The position numbers and the translations under genes were made by a program. A model generated the notes under the pieces. The model saw nothing but the letters and a program-made list of their open reading frames with translations, made no database searches and was not told where the DNA came from. This document shows, piece after piece, positions 48,301 through 59,125 of a stretch of DNA of 64,000 nt (positions are counted from its first letter, which is position 1; each line of letters starts with the position of its first letter). Source of the DNA: Allium sativum (Eukaryota > Streptophyta > Magnoliopsida > Asparagales > Amaryllidaceae); NCBI GenBank assembly GCA_030737875.1, contig CM060924.1:150654197-150718196 (forward strand), given 5' to 3'.

Positions 48301-49057
48301 GAATCATCTTTGGAGTAGTGTTCGAACTGTTCTATATAACTGTCATTCGATGCTCCGCCGATTGGACAAGTTTAAGTCATATAAATGGGATGGTCACTAC
48401 TCATTAGGGAACAACATCAGTTGCATTGTTGAAATCTACACTATCGGTGTTCCAGAAGATAAGGCTACTATTAGACAATCATTATCTCGTATACTGTCGT
48501 TGTTAGCAAGCTGAATCTGATTGACAGCTCCTCCCATTGAATGGCATTGGCAAATAGAGGCTATGGCTTCTGGAGGAATCCTAGTCGTTGCCATTTGGTT
48601 GTCATATTCTTTGACTATCCACCTTATCTTCATTAACAAACTTTGATGACTACTGTTGGTCAAAATATACGTCGAGCCGAAGGCGAGACGTGATCCGAGC
48701 CGAAGGCGAAGCCGTCAGCGGGTCCGGGCGCAGCGCCGGCGGGGGTCCGGGGCCCCACAGTCCCGGCGGCGATCGACCTAACCGGTTAGGTCGAAAATGT
48801 GGGCACCGCACGATTTTTTCGATTTTGGAAGATGGAGCTTTTTCTGAAATGATCTTAAAAATGTATTTTTTTCCAAAAATAGCTGTTTCGGGTCGGGTCG
48901 GATCATGCCTTCAAATTTGCGGTTCGGAGATTGTCTTCAGGTCGGGTCGGATCGGACTAGTTCCTCCGAGCCGGATCGGAGACATCATTAGCTAGTCGGT
49001 TCGGTATATATGAAAGAGCCGGTTCGGATCTCCTCCTCCTGTTCGGATCGGTCTTCC
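42343..49057 (-). mobile_element. Element G interior, non-coding
   Basis: About 6.7 kb without recognisable gag, protease, RT or integrase in any frame. Much of it consists of diverged modules of roughly 100-200 bp with repeated phrases such as CCAAGCTCTGAGGATT, TCCTTTATACTCTC and short hairpins with GCCCCC/GGGCAA arms (46235, 46388, 46616, 47497). The end nearest the 3' LTR is homologous to both halves of H. This looks like a large non-autonomous element whose helper is not in the window. Confidence 0.75.
48665..48794. other. GC-rich island ending in a 22-bp perfect palindrome
   Basis: A GC-rich stretch with repeated GAGCCGAAGGCGA and GGGTCCGGG motifs and GCGCCGGCG-type inverted repeats. 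The palindrome at 48773-48794 is centred on CCTAACCGGTTAGG. The composition is unlike the surroundings. It may be leader RNA structure or part of another, unrecognised element. Confidence 0.5.
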
Positions 49058-49483
49058 CTACCCTGCATCTCCACTTTCCTGCGGTTCGGGTCGTGGCACC
49101 CTCTTCGGTTCGGTTCGGAGATGCATCATTGGGTCGGGTCGGGGTATCAACAGCAGTTGGATTCGAGTCCTGCTCAACAAGTCGGGTCGGAGCACTGTCC
49201 CCGGGTCGGTTCGTGGTGCCACTCCTTTATGGCTCGGGTCGGGGGTACACATCCGATCCGAGGATAAATCTTGCCAGGAACTTGAAGTACTTGGCTCTCT
49301 TTCGAGGTGATAGGGGATCGGGTCAGATTGAGGTGTTAGTATCGGGTCGGTTCGGGTCCGATCCGACCCGGGCACACTTGAACCAGTGACTGGAATGAAA
49401 CTTGCAGCCTTCTTGTCATCTTGTTCTGTACTCAATTCATTTCTGCGAGAAGCCCGTCGCTTTTTATCTTTTCTTGTAGGCAT
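49058..49483 (-). CDS. Possible gag-like leader frame of G (141 codons)
   Basis: On the minus strand an ATG lies about 100 nt after the 5' LTR and opens MPTRKDKKRRASRRNELSTE, a strongly basic start. Pro/Asp/Arg-rich repeats (DPI, RPDP) follow, produced by the CGGATC-type simple repeats. The position is where gag would begin. I see no capsid core or zinc knuckle, so it may be a gag remnant, a small leader protein or a chance frame within simple repeats. Confidence 0.25.
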   Translation of the reverse strand: MPTRKDKKRRASRRNELSTEQDDKKAASFIPVTGSSVPGSDRTRTDPILTPQSDPIPYHLEREPSTSSSWQDLSSDRMCTPDPSHKGVAPRTDPGTVLRPDLLSRTRIQLLLIPRPDPMMHLRTEPKRVPRPEPQESGDAG

Positions 49484-49561
49484 GGAAAACGTGGATTATC
49501 TCTTCGGATTTGGTGATCCAAACAATAGAATAATAATCCAGAAAGCTGAGGATTCAATCTT

Positions 49562-49580
49562 CTCAGTGAAAGCACCAAAA
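49562..49580 (-). other. Probable primer-binding region of G
   Basis: On the minus strand TTTTGGTGCTTTCACTGAG follows the LTR end. Its position fits a PBS; I cannot assign the tRNA from memory. Confidence 0.4.
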
Positions 49581-50132
49581 TGTTAGACCAAAAAATGGTC
49601 CTAACACCCAATTAATCGTATTTAGCAGAGAATATTGAGGAATTATGAACTAAAAACAAGAAAAGTCAATCAACACACGAAATTTATAGTGGTTCGGCGT
49701 TAATGAGCCTACATCCACTTCATAGATTCTCATTTCATTCATGGATTACAATTACAAGGAATTTAATCACTCAATCATTTAAATACAATGAATAATTCTC
49801 TCCGAATTCATTGATTTTCATTGGAGAAGAAGGTGGTTATTGGTGGGGGAATTCGGCCATGGCTACCATGTATGAATGAAATGCCAAAAGTCCCTTCAAA
49901 TGGCCATGTTGTGGTGTATTTATAGCTGTAGAGAAGCTCTGGGCAGTTCCGGTTCGGATGGGCCACGTGGCGTGACCGGAGGAGATTTCAGAAGTAGTGG
50001 AGAACGTGGAAAAGTGGCTACCAGGTCGTGCTTTGCCAAGTGGAGTCCGATCCGCAATTGTAGGAGTCGGTTATGCCAAGAGAAGAGGTCAAACTCCATG
50101 TGTAGAAGCAGGTCTAATCGGTTCGGATCGGA
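49581..50132 (-). mobile_element. Element G, 5' LTR (truncated)
   Basis: Matches 41465 to about 42017 of the 3' LTR and then passes straight into D LTR sequence. About 310 bp, including the outer terminus, are missing. The join shares CGGA between G (TTGGATCGGA) and D (TTCGGATACC), and three D bases (equivalent to 32650-32652) are absent. This fits a deletion after insertion rather than a normal end. Confidence 0.88.
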
Positions 50133-51000
50133 TACCAAATCAAACCCAACGCCTGTTGTCCCTAGCGTTTCACCCCCATTCCGAACACAATGGGATATGT
50201 ACCGCAAGATGAATTGATAGTTTGAATCAGTTTCCTTTTGAATTTTCATTTAAATCACTATATTGAATTTTAAATGTACACTTCAAATTACCAGGGTCAC
50301 ATACTAACTAGAAAAATTCCAGAAAAATATTTTCTAGCTTCGTATTGACGATACGGTCCTAACAAAACTAGTTTCGTCGAATTCTGAGACCGTTGGAAAA
50401 ATGGCCAATTTCCAGTCGATTAAAATCAACTGAAACTGGTCAAACGCGTTTTCTTTTGCCACGCTCACATATTGATTCTAAAAATTATGAAATTTGAAAC
50501 CTAGCAATAACTTTACATCCCGGACCCAACAAAACTGGTTTCGTCGAAATCCGAGGTCGTTTGCAAAATGGCTATTTTTAAGGGCTATATATTATATTAA
50601 AATATATATAAATTCCACAGCGACTATTTCTAATTTTCAACTGGACATATCTCATCATTTATAAAGTGAAATCTCAGTTTCTCAACTTCGTTGGAAAGAT
50701 ATCATCAATTAGATCCTAATGTTTTTGGTTTCAACAAAATCCGGATTGTTTTGCACCCGGTACATTCAATTGAAGTTTGAAATCGAATTATCGAACTACC
50801 GCGCCATTTTTAATTCTATTTATAATTATATATAAATATTTATATTCTAACGACGACGCGTATAATATATACGTTCGAATTCTATTCAAAATAAATTTCT
50901 CGTCGATATTATTTAAAATAATTCATTTTAAATAATCAAAATTCGCTAAAATTGCCAAAATAAAAATTTTAAACTGGCCCAGATTTTCCGGGTTGTTACA
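50129..51000 (-). mobile_element. Element D, 5' LTR, second part
   Basis: Collinear with 32653-33524 of the other LTR, ending GGGTTGTTACA at 51000. This part is the U3 start on the minus strand. Confidence 0.93.
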
Positions 51001-51005
51001 TTAGT
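51001..51005 (+). other. Target-site duplication of D, right copy
   Basis: TTAGT, matching 25719-25723. The B LTR resumes directly with CGCCCATGAC. Confidence 0.92.
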
Positions 51006-54000
51006 CGCCCATGACTATTGCGGTTAATTATCTAAAGCTACTGTAGTTAGTAGCTTAGGCCTATTCTCATTAACCTATTAGGTTGTATTTAGAACTGGCA
51101 TTATGTTGGACCAAATCACCTATGCCTATCCCTTAAACTATGTTGGATCTCATATTTATGATATAACTTGTCTAGTTTATTCCTATTCACTGTTATGAGC
51201 ATCCGACCTATTGGAACCATTATTTTTGTGTTTGGTTCATTCTTGCATGTCTATTCTTTTATGTCAATTCTCGTGCTTATCCCCTATTCCTTTTGCTAGT
51301 TTCATTTCATGAGTACTTAGAAACTTGTGAAAATCATGATTATACGTACGATTACGGCGCGGGGATTTGGCATAGCTTAATTTACATATTTGGTATAATA
51401 AATAATTTGGCATAATCTGAATTGTCTATAATAGTGAATAATACACATGCATATTAGAATTGGGCATAAATGGTAAATTGTTAATTGGCTGCAAGGTATG
51501 TAATTGGCATGTAAACCAAGTTTTGGGGCATTAACTGTAAACTAGAACATTAAATATAGTTTTGACATGAACTATAAATGGGAATATTAGATCTAAATTG
51601 GCATAAACTACAAGTTGGGTAAATGGATAGGTAAATCAAGTCTTGGGCATAGAATATAAGTATGTTAAGTGGCATGGCAAATGAATATCACATAGACCAA
51701 ATTGATTCAGGGAGAATTTACATAAAAGGGTAAATATGTAAATCTAGGGAAAGACGAATATGCCTAACCCGAGGTTAGATTGAGTTACGGTATAAGACTG
51801 CCCGGAACCGCCCGGCAAATCCAGCAACCGTAAAAATACCTATCTAATGTGGGTGGTTAGAGCATTGAGCCTAAAAAGGACCCGAGGTTAGACTGAGTTG
51901 CGGTGTAAATCTACCCAGAACGTACCGGCACATCCAGTGACCGCAACAATATCTGTCTAATGAGGATGGTTGGTGCTTTAATAAATAAATTAAAGCTAAG
52001 GTACAACTAAGAAAGAATGGTAGGGTTGAGTTAATTAATTTAACACTTAACCAATGCAACATGTTAACTAAACTGATGGGTGGGGTTAGGTTAATTTGGA
52101 CACTTAACCAACTTAACATGACAAGATTTGTAGGGGTTATGTAACAAAGGAAACACTTAACCATTATAACATGTTGACTAGACCAGTGGGTGAGGTTAAG
52201 TAAAGGTTTAACCGTTATAACATGTTAACTAGACTAGAAGGTGGGGTTAAGTAAATTTAAAACACTTAGCCAATTGATCATGTTAACTAGACTAGAAGGT
52301 GTGGTTAAGTAATTTAAAATACTTAGCCAATTGAACACGTTAACTAGACTAGAAGGTGGGGTTAAGTAATTTAAAACACTTAGCCAATTGAACATGTTAA
52401 CTAGACTAGAAGGTGGGGTTAAGTAAATTTAAAACACTTAGCCAATTGAACATGTTAACTAGACTAGAAGGTGGGGTTAAGTTCATAGAAACACTTAACC
52501 AATATAACAAGAATGACTAGGGTTAAGTTAATAGGAACACTTAACCAATAAAACGTGGGTTAGGTTAAGTTGAAAAGGAACACTTAACCAATAAAAGATG
52601 AACGGGTAGGGTTAAGTAATAAAAACACTTAACCAGAGTAATATGACAAGTAGGAGGGTTAAGTCAACATGAACCACTGGACAACACTTAACCAATTTAA
52701 CACGACAATGAATGGGTTAAGTTTACTTGAATTGACTAATGACACTTAACCAATCCAACTTGATGATAGAGGGAACTAAGCAGTAAACCTTAGTAAAAAG
52801 GACTAAGTAGTAAACGTTAGTTAAGAAAACGACGATTCAGGAAACAAAGTGGTTAACCTTAGTTAAGGGAACTAAGTAGTAAACCTTAGTAGAACACGAG
52901 AAGGAGCGACCGTCCATTCGATCTTAAAGAAGGCTCCAACGAACTGGGTTACGAAGCACGCGGCTACGAGGGGACGTGAGGGTACTCTTGGTATCCCTCT
53001 GTGAGGCTGTAGATGATCCTCCTGGGCTCACAGAGGTTAAGGTCTGCGTTAGAAGAACTAAGGGTATGTCTTGGTTGCAATATAAGGCAACCTAAAGACT
53101 AGGATGGACCAACGTGATTCGGCGAGACCAGTAGCCCTGTGATAGCAACTCATCGTCTACCTACCATCTTGAGTCAGTCGAGATACGTGAAACGGAAAGG
53201 CGAAGAACTCCAAAAGACCATATACTTGCTATCTAGTTATGGTTGCGATGGCCATAGGTTAATGGGACATAGAGGGGCATGCGTATAGTTGTCATTTTTC
53301 AAGAGGCGCCTTTCATTAGTTGAGGGAGGGGTCAGGTGGGACCATAACCACTGGAAAAACAGACCTTAGCATCTGCATCGGCAGATTTCTAAAAGCACCC
53401 GACCGAGTTCCGTGTTTCTAGAGTAGCCCTGCCACGGGATTCGGGTCACACATTTCAGGACATGTGCATCTAGACAGCGATAACGATTCATGACGCATAC
53501 GTGGGGAAAGTCTAGAAACATATACCTCTCTAGGTAGTGTGTCCTAGACTAGGGGGCATCGTTCGACAGGTAGCATAATGCCTAGCTAGACATAGGTCGC
53601 ATAAACCCTGAATTCGAGAAGCATTAGATAAGTCACATAAACCCTAGTTGAATCTAGGAAGCACTCGACAGAAAACCCTAGATTAGATCTAGGTAATAAA
53701 TAATAGATGTACACCTGAAGGCAACTACAATTACAGGGATTGGGATCACGTTATCATATTATAAAGGTTACTAGTTAGGACACTAATTAGGCGGTGCAGA
53801 GACATAGAAACCAGAATAACGGGGTAATAGCGAAGCAGAGAAAGTATTGAAGCATATCCAGTTTATCTTCCCTCAGCATATCTTGCGTTAATCTTATATT
53901 ATCTTGTTAGCCCTATCATCTTGGTATTGTCTTGTATTCAGTTAATTCATGTCGTGTTGCTTTTCCCTGTTCACATGCTAGAAGTAATTGAACTTACCAG

Positions 54001-54413
54001 GCTTTATGTCTGACTCTATTTTTCTTTTGTCTTATTTTCTTCCGTTCCCCCCAAGGTAGTAAAGGAGGGAATAGTATAGCTCAGATTAGATTGGACTGTT
54101 ACTCTTTCCCAGCTTGAAGATTAGTCGAAGTTTTGCTTGGATTCTCATTTCCTCTGCTATGGCTGGCTTATGCTCTATTTGGGGAATACCATTGTATACT
54201 TATGCTTCTTTATTTTGTTAACCAAGATAGATACTTTGGTATTGGAAAACAAAAGATTTTGTACAAGCTGTTTTATAAATGAAATAAAGTTTATTTATTT
54301 ACCGCTGCTTTATTTGTCTATCTTGTAATTTATCTACATCTTTGACCTAAAATGCTCCACAGAACTTAGTGCATTCCCTTTGTGAGCGACACTAAAGGAT
54401 GTGGGGTGTTACA
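51006..54413 (+). mobile_element. Element B, 3' LTR, second part
   Basis: Collinear with about 19562-22861 of the first LTR and ending GGGGTGTTACA. It holds two copies of the CCCGGACCC-type module (51765-51975), where the first LTR has one, and the 57-bp array (52030-52780). Subtracting D, the whole second LTR is about 4.4 kb. Confidence 0.93.
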
Positions 54414-54418
54414 CTGCA
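54414..54418 (+). other. Target-site duplication of B, right copy
   Basis: CTGCA, matching 18559-18563, after which H continues with TGACCTATGATGAAGG. Confidence 0.9.
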
Positions 54419-54704
54419 TGACCTATGATGAAGGAATTCAACCTCTTGATTCGACGAGGTCTAAGCGATTACATAATGATCTTAACCACTCTAGCCATGG
54501 AATTTGGCTCAATAAACATCAGAGGAAGCAGTGCGATATATGATAAACCATTTATACAGGAAAAAATCCATACGATGGAACTACTTAATAGGACACAACA
54601 ATCTAATAAAGCCCCCTCAAGGTTGGATGACGTTCCAAAAAGATTCAGCTTGACCTATTCAAAGCACATCTCATTTGCAATAGGATGTACTTTGGGTGGC
54701 AAAA
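54419..54704 (+). mobile_element. Element H, interior fragment (downstream half)
   Basis: Continues H from 18563 and matches the reverse complement of about 42540-42342 in G, including CTTGATTCGACGA, CAACAATCTAATAAA and the polypurine tract TTTGGGTGGCAAAA at the end. An open frame from 54425 runs through this, the LTR start and beyond; it is not a gene. Confidence 0.85.
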
Positions 54705-55440
54705 TGTTAGCCTGCTTTGTGACCAGACTATCCAAAGCCCAAGAACTCTATCAGGAAGGCTACTCAGGGCTTGAGTATGAACAAGCAGAGATCGACATCT
54801 GCTTGGACAAAGTAATAAAGGATGTGAAAACTTGTATTTCTATGCATATAAGTTTTGGGTTAGATTCCACCATTTTGGATCAAGCTAAAGCGAATATTTC
54901 TGACCGACCAAACCGGATTGAGCGAACTGGATCGGGTCATCCGGATCGGGTCATCCGGATCGGGTCATTCGGATCAGGTCCCTCAACCCTAACTGAATTC
55001 TGGGTAGTTAAGGACCATTTCCCCATGTTCTCCATTACTTTCGAGATTTACTCTAAAGCTACCACGTGGCCACTCAACCCTAACCAAATTTCTACCTATA
55101 AATACACGTACAACGCATAATTTGAGGGGACTTTCTGCATCTCAACATCCATGGCTGCCATGGCCAACACTTTTCCATAAATAATCATCTTCTTCTCCAA
55201 TGAAAATCAATGAATTTGGAGAGAATTATTCATTGAATTCGAGTGATTGAGAGGCAATATTTCTTGTAATTGTAATCTATGAATGAAATGAGAAAATATG
55301 AAGTAGACGTGGGCTCGTTAACGCCGCACCACTATAAAACTCATGTGTTGATCGATTTTTCTTGCTTTTAGTTCATAATTCCTCATTTTTCCCTGCAAAA
55401 TATGATCAATTGGGTGTTAGGACCATTTTTTGGTCTAACA
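54705..55440 (+). mobile_element. Element H, 3' LTR (736 bp)
   Basis: Begins TGTTAGCCTGC and ends GGTCTAACA, the same ends as G but on the opposite strand. It has a TATA box at 55096 and a short CGGGTCATCCGGAT tandem repeat near 54930-54975. It is more diverged from the G LTRs than they are from each other. The left end of H and its duplication are outside the window. Confidence 0.88.
55096..55104 (+). promoter_or_regulatory. Probable TATA box of H
   Basis: CTATAAATA followed by CACGTACAACG, matching the position and sequence of the box in G. Confidence 0.55.
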
Positions 55441-57517
55441 GTAGTAGATAATGTTTTCATCAAATTCAAGTATTTTTTCTTAGATCTATGCATTGGTAAG
55501 TTCATTTTCATATAGATTATCCTAGGTACTTATTTAGAAAATTTAGATAGGTAATTTCTATGATATTTCATATGAGTGTGCAAGTTAGAGCCATGGTTTT
55601 TATTCATATGCATATTTGTGGTGATTTTGGTGAATTTGACATTATCATTGATAGAATTGTCATATTGATGATATTGTTGATTTCATAGCATCCTTGTAAT
55701 CCTTTTGGATGAATTGGATGACTTAGTTTCGTCGGATTTATCATTTGGCGAAGTCTTGGTCGAAATCAGGGTTGAATTGCAATATGCAAGTTTTGGGTCA
55801 GCCATAAGTTGGATCGGCCATAAGTTGGATCGGCCGTAAGTGGGTCAGCCTAGTCAGAAGAAGTGGGTCAGCCTAGTCATTCATAGGTCGGTCGGCCTAG
55901 TCAGAAGAAGTGGGTCGGCCCAGTCATTCAGAGGTGGGTCGTCCTAGTCATTCATAGTTGGGTCGGTCGGTTCCAAATCATGTCTTTGGGAGCAAGTCAA
56001 GTTGGGTCGACCAATTGTGGATCAGCATAGATTTGGGTCGGCCTAAAGTGGGTCGGCATATAGTTGGGTCGGCACAAACTTAGGCCAGCACAAAAGTCGG
56101 TCGGCCTAAAGTTGGGTCGGACTAAAGCTGGGTCGGACCAAAGTTGGGTCGGACTAAAGTTGGGTCGAACTAAAGTTGGGTCGGCCTATTCTGGTCAGCC
56201 ATTTCTTCCATTTCTGGTCGGACATTTCCGGTGATGATGTGACTTCAAAGTGAATTCAATTGGGAAGTTTTGAAGTGTTGAAAAGTGTCCGTTGATTGGC
56301 TTAAAATAACGAATGGTATGACAACTCAGGGATGTATTGAGTTCGTGTGAAGTGACATCTCTAAAGTGTTCTGAGCTAATTAATGGTCGTAATTGATAAC
56401 AACTAGAGAGACGAAAACCGAGTAATTATCGTTGTCGTAGGTTCTAGGGGACTTAAAGCCAAGGTACAATTGAAGATCAATTGTAGGTTGAGTGCCTTAG
56501 TTGTCGTGTATGGCCTAGACACGTGTTAAGTATAGCATGTATCATGTGTGGAGTATAGCATGTGGAATTTTGCTAGAACCGGGACGTTGTGTATGGTCCT
56601 TGACAATTGATGGCAAATTGTTTAGCCAGTCATACGATAACAAGGGTTCCAAAGCAAGGATGGCGGTGATATCCAGAGTCATTCATGGACGTTTGAACGC
56701 TTGGTTGCTTTGGTGGTACCATCCCAAGGAGATTTTCTGACTTCGAATATGGTGTTCCTTTGGTGCTTGTCTGATATTGGTTTCGCCCTTAGGGGCTACT
56801 GCTTATGGGATACCAAGTTCGATTTAGGTTATTTATGTTGGATGTAACTAGACGTTGTATGAGTTGCTTTTGCCATGTATGAATGGTTATTCTAATTGTC
56901 GTGGCTGAATTGTTGTCCCTTTTGATTTATGGGTTGTAAGGGCTATCATTGTCAGGTGTGGAGAAGGCAGTTGTGAGTTCTTCTCTAGAGCTGGGTAGAT
57001 TAGTTCATTTATTTACCCTTTCTCATATACTTTATTGATGAAGTTTGTTAGCTGTTTTATCGCTCATTAAGACTATTATCTAACTCAAGGTTTTATGTCT
57101 CCCTCTTATTACCTTGGGCTGTTCATCCGATTATTGGATGGCCAGACTAAGTAGCAGGTGACAGCTGACGCCTTAGTGGGAGCAGGAGGCCGGTGCACTA
57201 TCTATACTACTATCAAATAATTGGATTTCTACCGTTTGCTATTTCTCTGAGTGTTGTAGTGAGGCAAATTGTACAAACACTATTGTTGTAATCCACGTGT
57301 ATGGGAAGTACTTTCTAGTTGTCATGAAAGTTTAGTGCTTTCTACTTCACTATCACTACCTGTTGTATATGTTTTATTATATTTTATCCTTGCGCTATGA
57401 GTTTACGACAGGTTTCGTTTATCTACCATACCTTGATGATCGTCGATAGCTGCATGGCACACGTTTCAGCGCATTATTCCTCTTGTATAGTGCGGGGGCT
57501 GTAGGCGGTTGTAACAA
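55441..57517 (+). mobile_element. Probable remnant of another LTR (host of H)
   Basis: About 2 kb with no coding sequence. Phrases such as TAGGGGACTTAAAGCC, a duplicated GTATAGCATGT, and a pyrimidine-rich 3' part ending GGCGGTTGTAACA resemble the 3' halves of long chromovirus-type LTRs. No second copy, PBS or TSD is available to prove it, so boundaries are estimates. Confidence 0.4.
55790..56205 (+). repeat. GGGTCGGCCTA minisatellite
   Basis: Irregular tandem units of about 14-28 bp built on AGTTGGGTCGGCCTA and AGTGGGTCAGCCTAGTCA. The second half (56035-56195) is a regular 16-bp AAAGTTGGGTCGGACT series. Confidence 0.7.
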
Positions 57518-57744
57518 CATTTTTCCCTTTTAAATTAATTTATCGTTAATTTATTCATTTCCCCATTTCCCATTTCCATATATTTGTAAATCCTTATTTT
57601 CTAATTTTAGAAAATATACGTTATTAACTTTAGAAAACGTTTCCATTTCTGATTCACGCATCTCTATCTTCCCACATCTATTAGTCTCTAAGTGTAAACT
57701 AGTAAGAGAATAATTTCCCATGTATAAACCTCGAAGGCCGGAAC
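57518..57744 (-). mobile_element. D-like LTR fragment
   Basis: The right part (about 57665-57744) aligns with D at about 27408-27478, sharing ATTAGTC, AATTTCCCA and CGAAGGCCG in order. It is cut off by the insertion of E. The left part is AT-rich and unassigned. Confidence 0.5.
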
Positions 57745-58929
57745 TGTAACACCCCCCCTCCGCTAGGGTAACTCTTGCAAGGACACTAGCTTTGGAGGGG
57801 CGTTAAACGAGGTAAACATGCATGCAGATATCACAAGACAGAACATGTAAGTAAAAACAGAGTAAATAAAGCATCGGATAAAACTAGCATTTCAAAACCA
57901 TAGTCAAGTTACATTAAAGTATTTGATCATTATTTTTCCATAAAACAAAGTCTAGTACATAAACTGAAAAACTGAAAATGAAACATAAAGTAACTATCCC
58001 CAAATTAGCATAAGGCCATAACATGCTCAAACCATACGTGAGCTATCCAGAAAAGCGGCTAAAGGTCCAGCTAGGCAACAGTATTCCCACCCTGCAAACT
58101 GGGGGGGGGGGGGAACGGAAGAAAAGAGGCGAAAGAAAACGGGTCAGTCAAAAAGACTGGTAAGTCCTATCTACTATTAGATAAAAACTAATAAAGCTAA
58201 CTGAACATGTAAAACAGAGATGAGATGTAGGGTGATAACTGGCATGATGAGAAGTTAACAAGATAGATCAAGTGTGGCATCGCATATACAAGATTAAGTT
58301 GCACCGGGGTGTACTAGTATTCCAATCCATGTCAAGTATAAGAAATGATCCCTTGGCCCAAAGCTGGCCCACATCATGAAATGACCTAAATCGAGGTCCA
58401 ACTACTCGGTCTAGTCGATCGGCTCCCTAAAAGCCTAACTCGTCAAGTGTCGGTGTCACACGACCCAATCACGAAGTGTAGTCAAACTGTGCTAGGTCCA
58501 CCCTAGGGTGTATCAAGCCCTAGCGTGCCAACCACGGACACAGATCAAGCACGCACAGTCTAAACCTACGGGTGCCCGTGTCTGCTTTTTCAACTCCGAA
58601 TCATGTGCACGACCATGTTCCGCCTGAACCCACACGACCTACTCAGCCGTCGTTTTGGTCGCTTACATGTCAACCCAGTAATCGTGCCCCACCCTAGCCT
58701 AGTCCCTAGGGTATCTTGATACAATCAAGAGGGTTACTGGTGAAAAGGACCACGTAACTAGGGTTTCTAGCGGGTTAAATGTGGTTAACCTTACCCAATC
58801 AAGTATCAAGTTGGTTAAGTGTACCCAAGGTTCATGACTTAACCGCGTCAACCCATCATGTTTAATTGGTTAAGTACTCAAGTGGTCCAAAACTTAACCC
58901 TATCTTGTGGCATTAGTTATTTTAATGCA

Positions 58930-59125
58930 CCCAACCTCTCACATTAGACTTTGTTGTGGTTACTAGTTTATCCGGGCGGGTCCGGGTAGCTTTACACCAC
59001 AACTTGGTCTAACCTCGGGTTTCTAGTGCAACATGACCAACTTCTCACATTGGGTCCTATTGCTTGTAGCCACTAGTTAAGCCGGTCGGTTCCGGGTAGA
59101 TTTATGCTACAAACTCAACCCAACC
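58930..59125 (-). repeat. Tandem pair of the CCCGGACCC module in the E LTR
   Basis: Two reversed copies of the module seen in C and B, with GGGCGGGTCCGGGTAG and CGGTTCCGGGTAG on the plus strand and AACCTCGGGT/AACCTCGAGT ends. Confidence 0.65.

Noticed and set aside
54425..55120. 231-codon open frame
   Set aside because: It spans the interior end of H, its polypurine tract and half its LTR, crossing structural borders of the element. The equivalent region of G is not open.
58101..58113. Run of 13 G in the E LTR as a possible quadruplex or signal
   Set aside because: The B LTR has a shorter C-rich run at the same place. Homopolymer slippage or a sequencing error is the simpler explanation.
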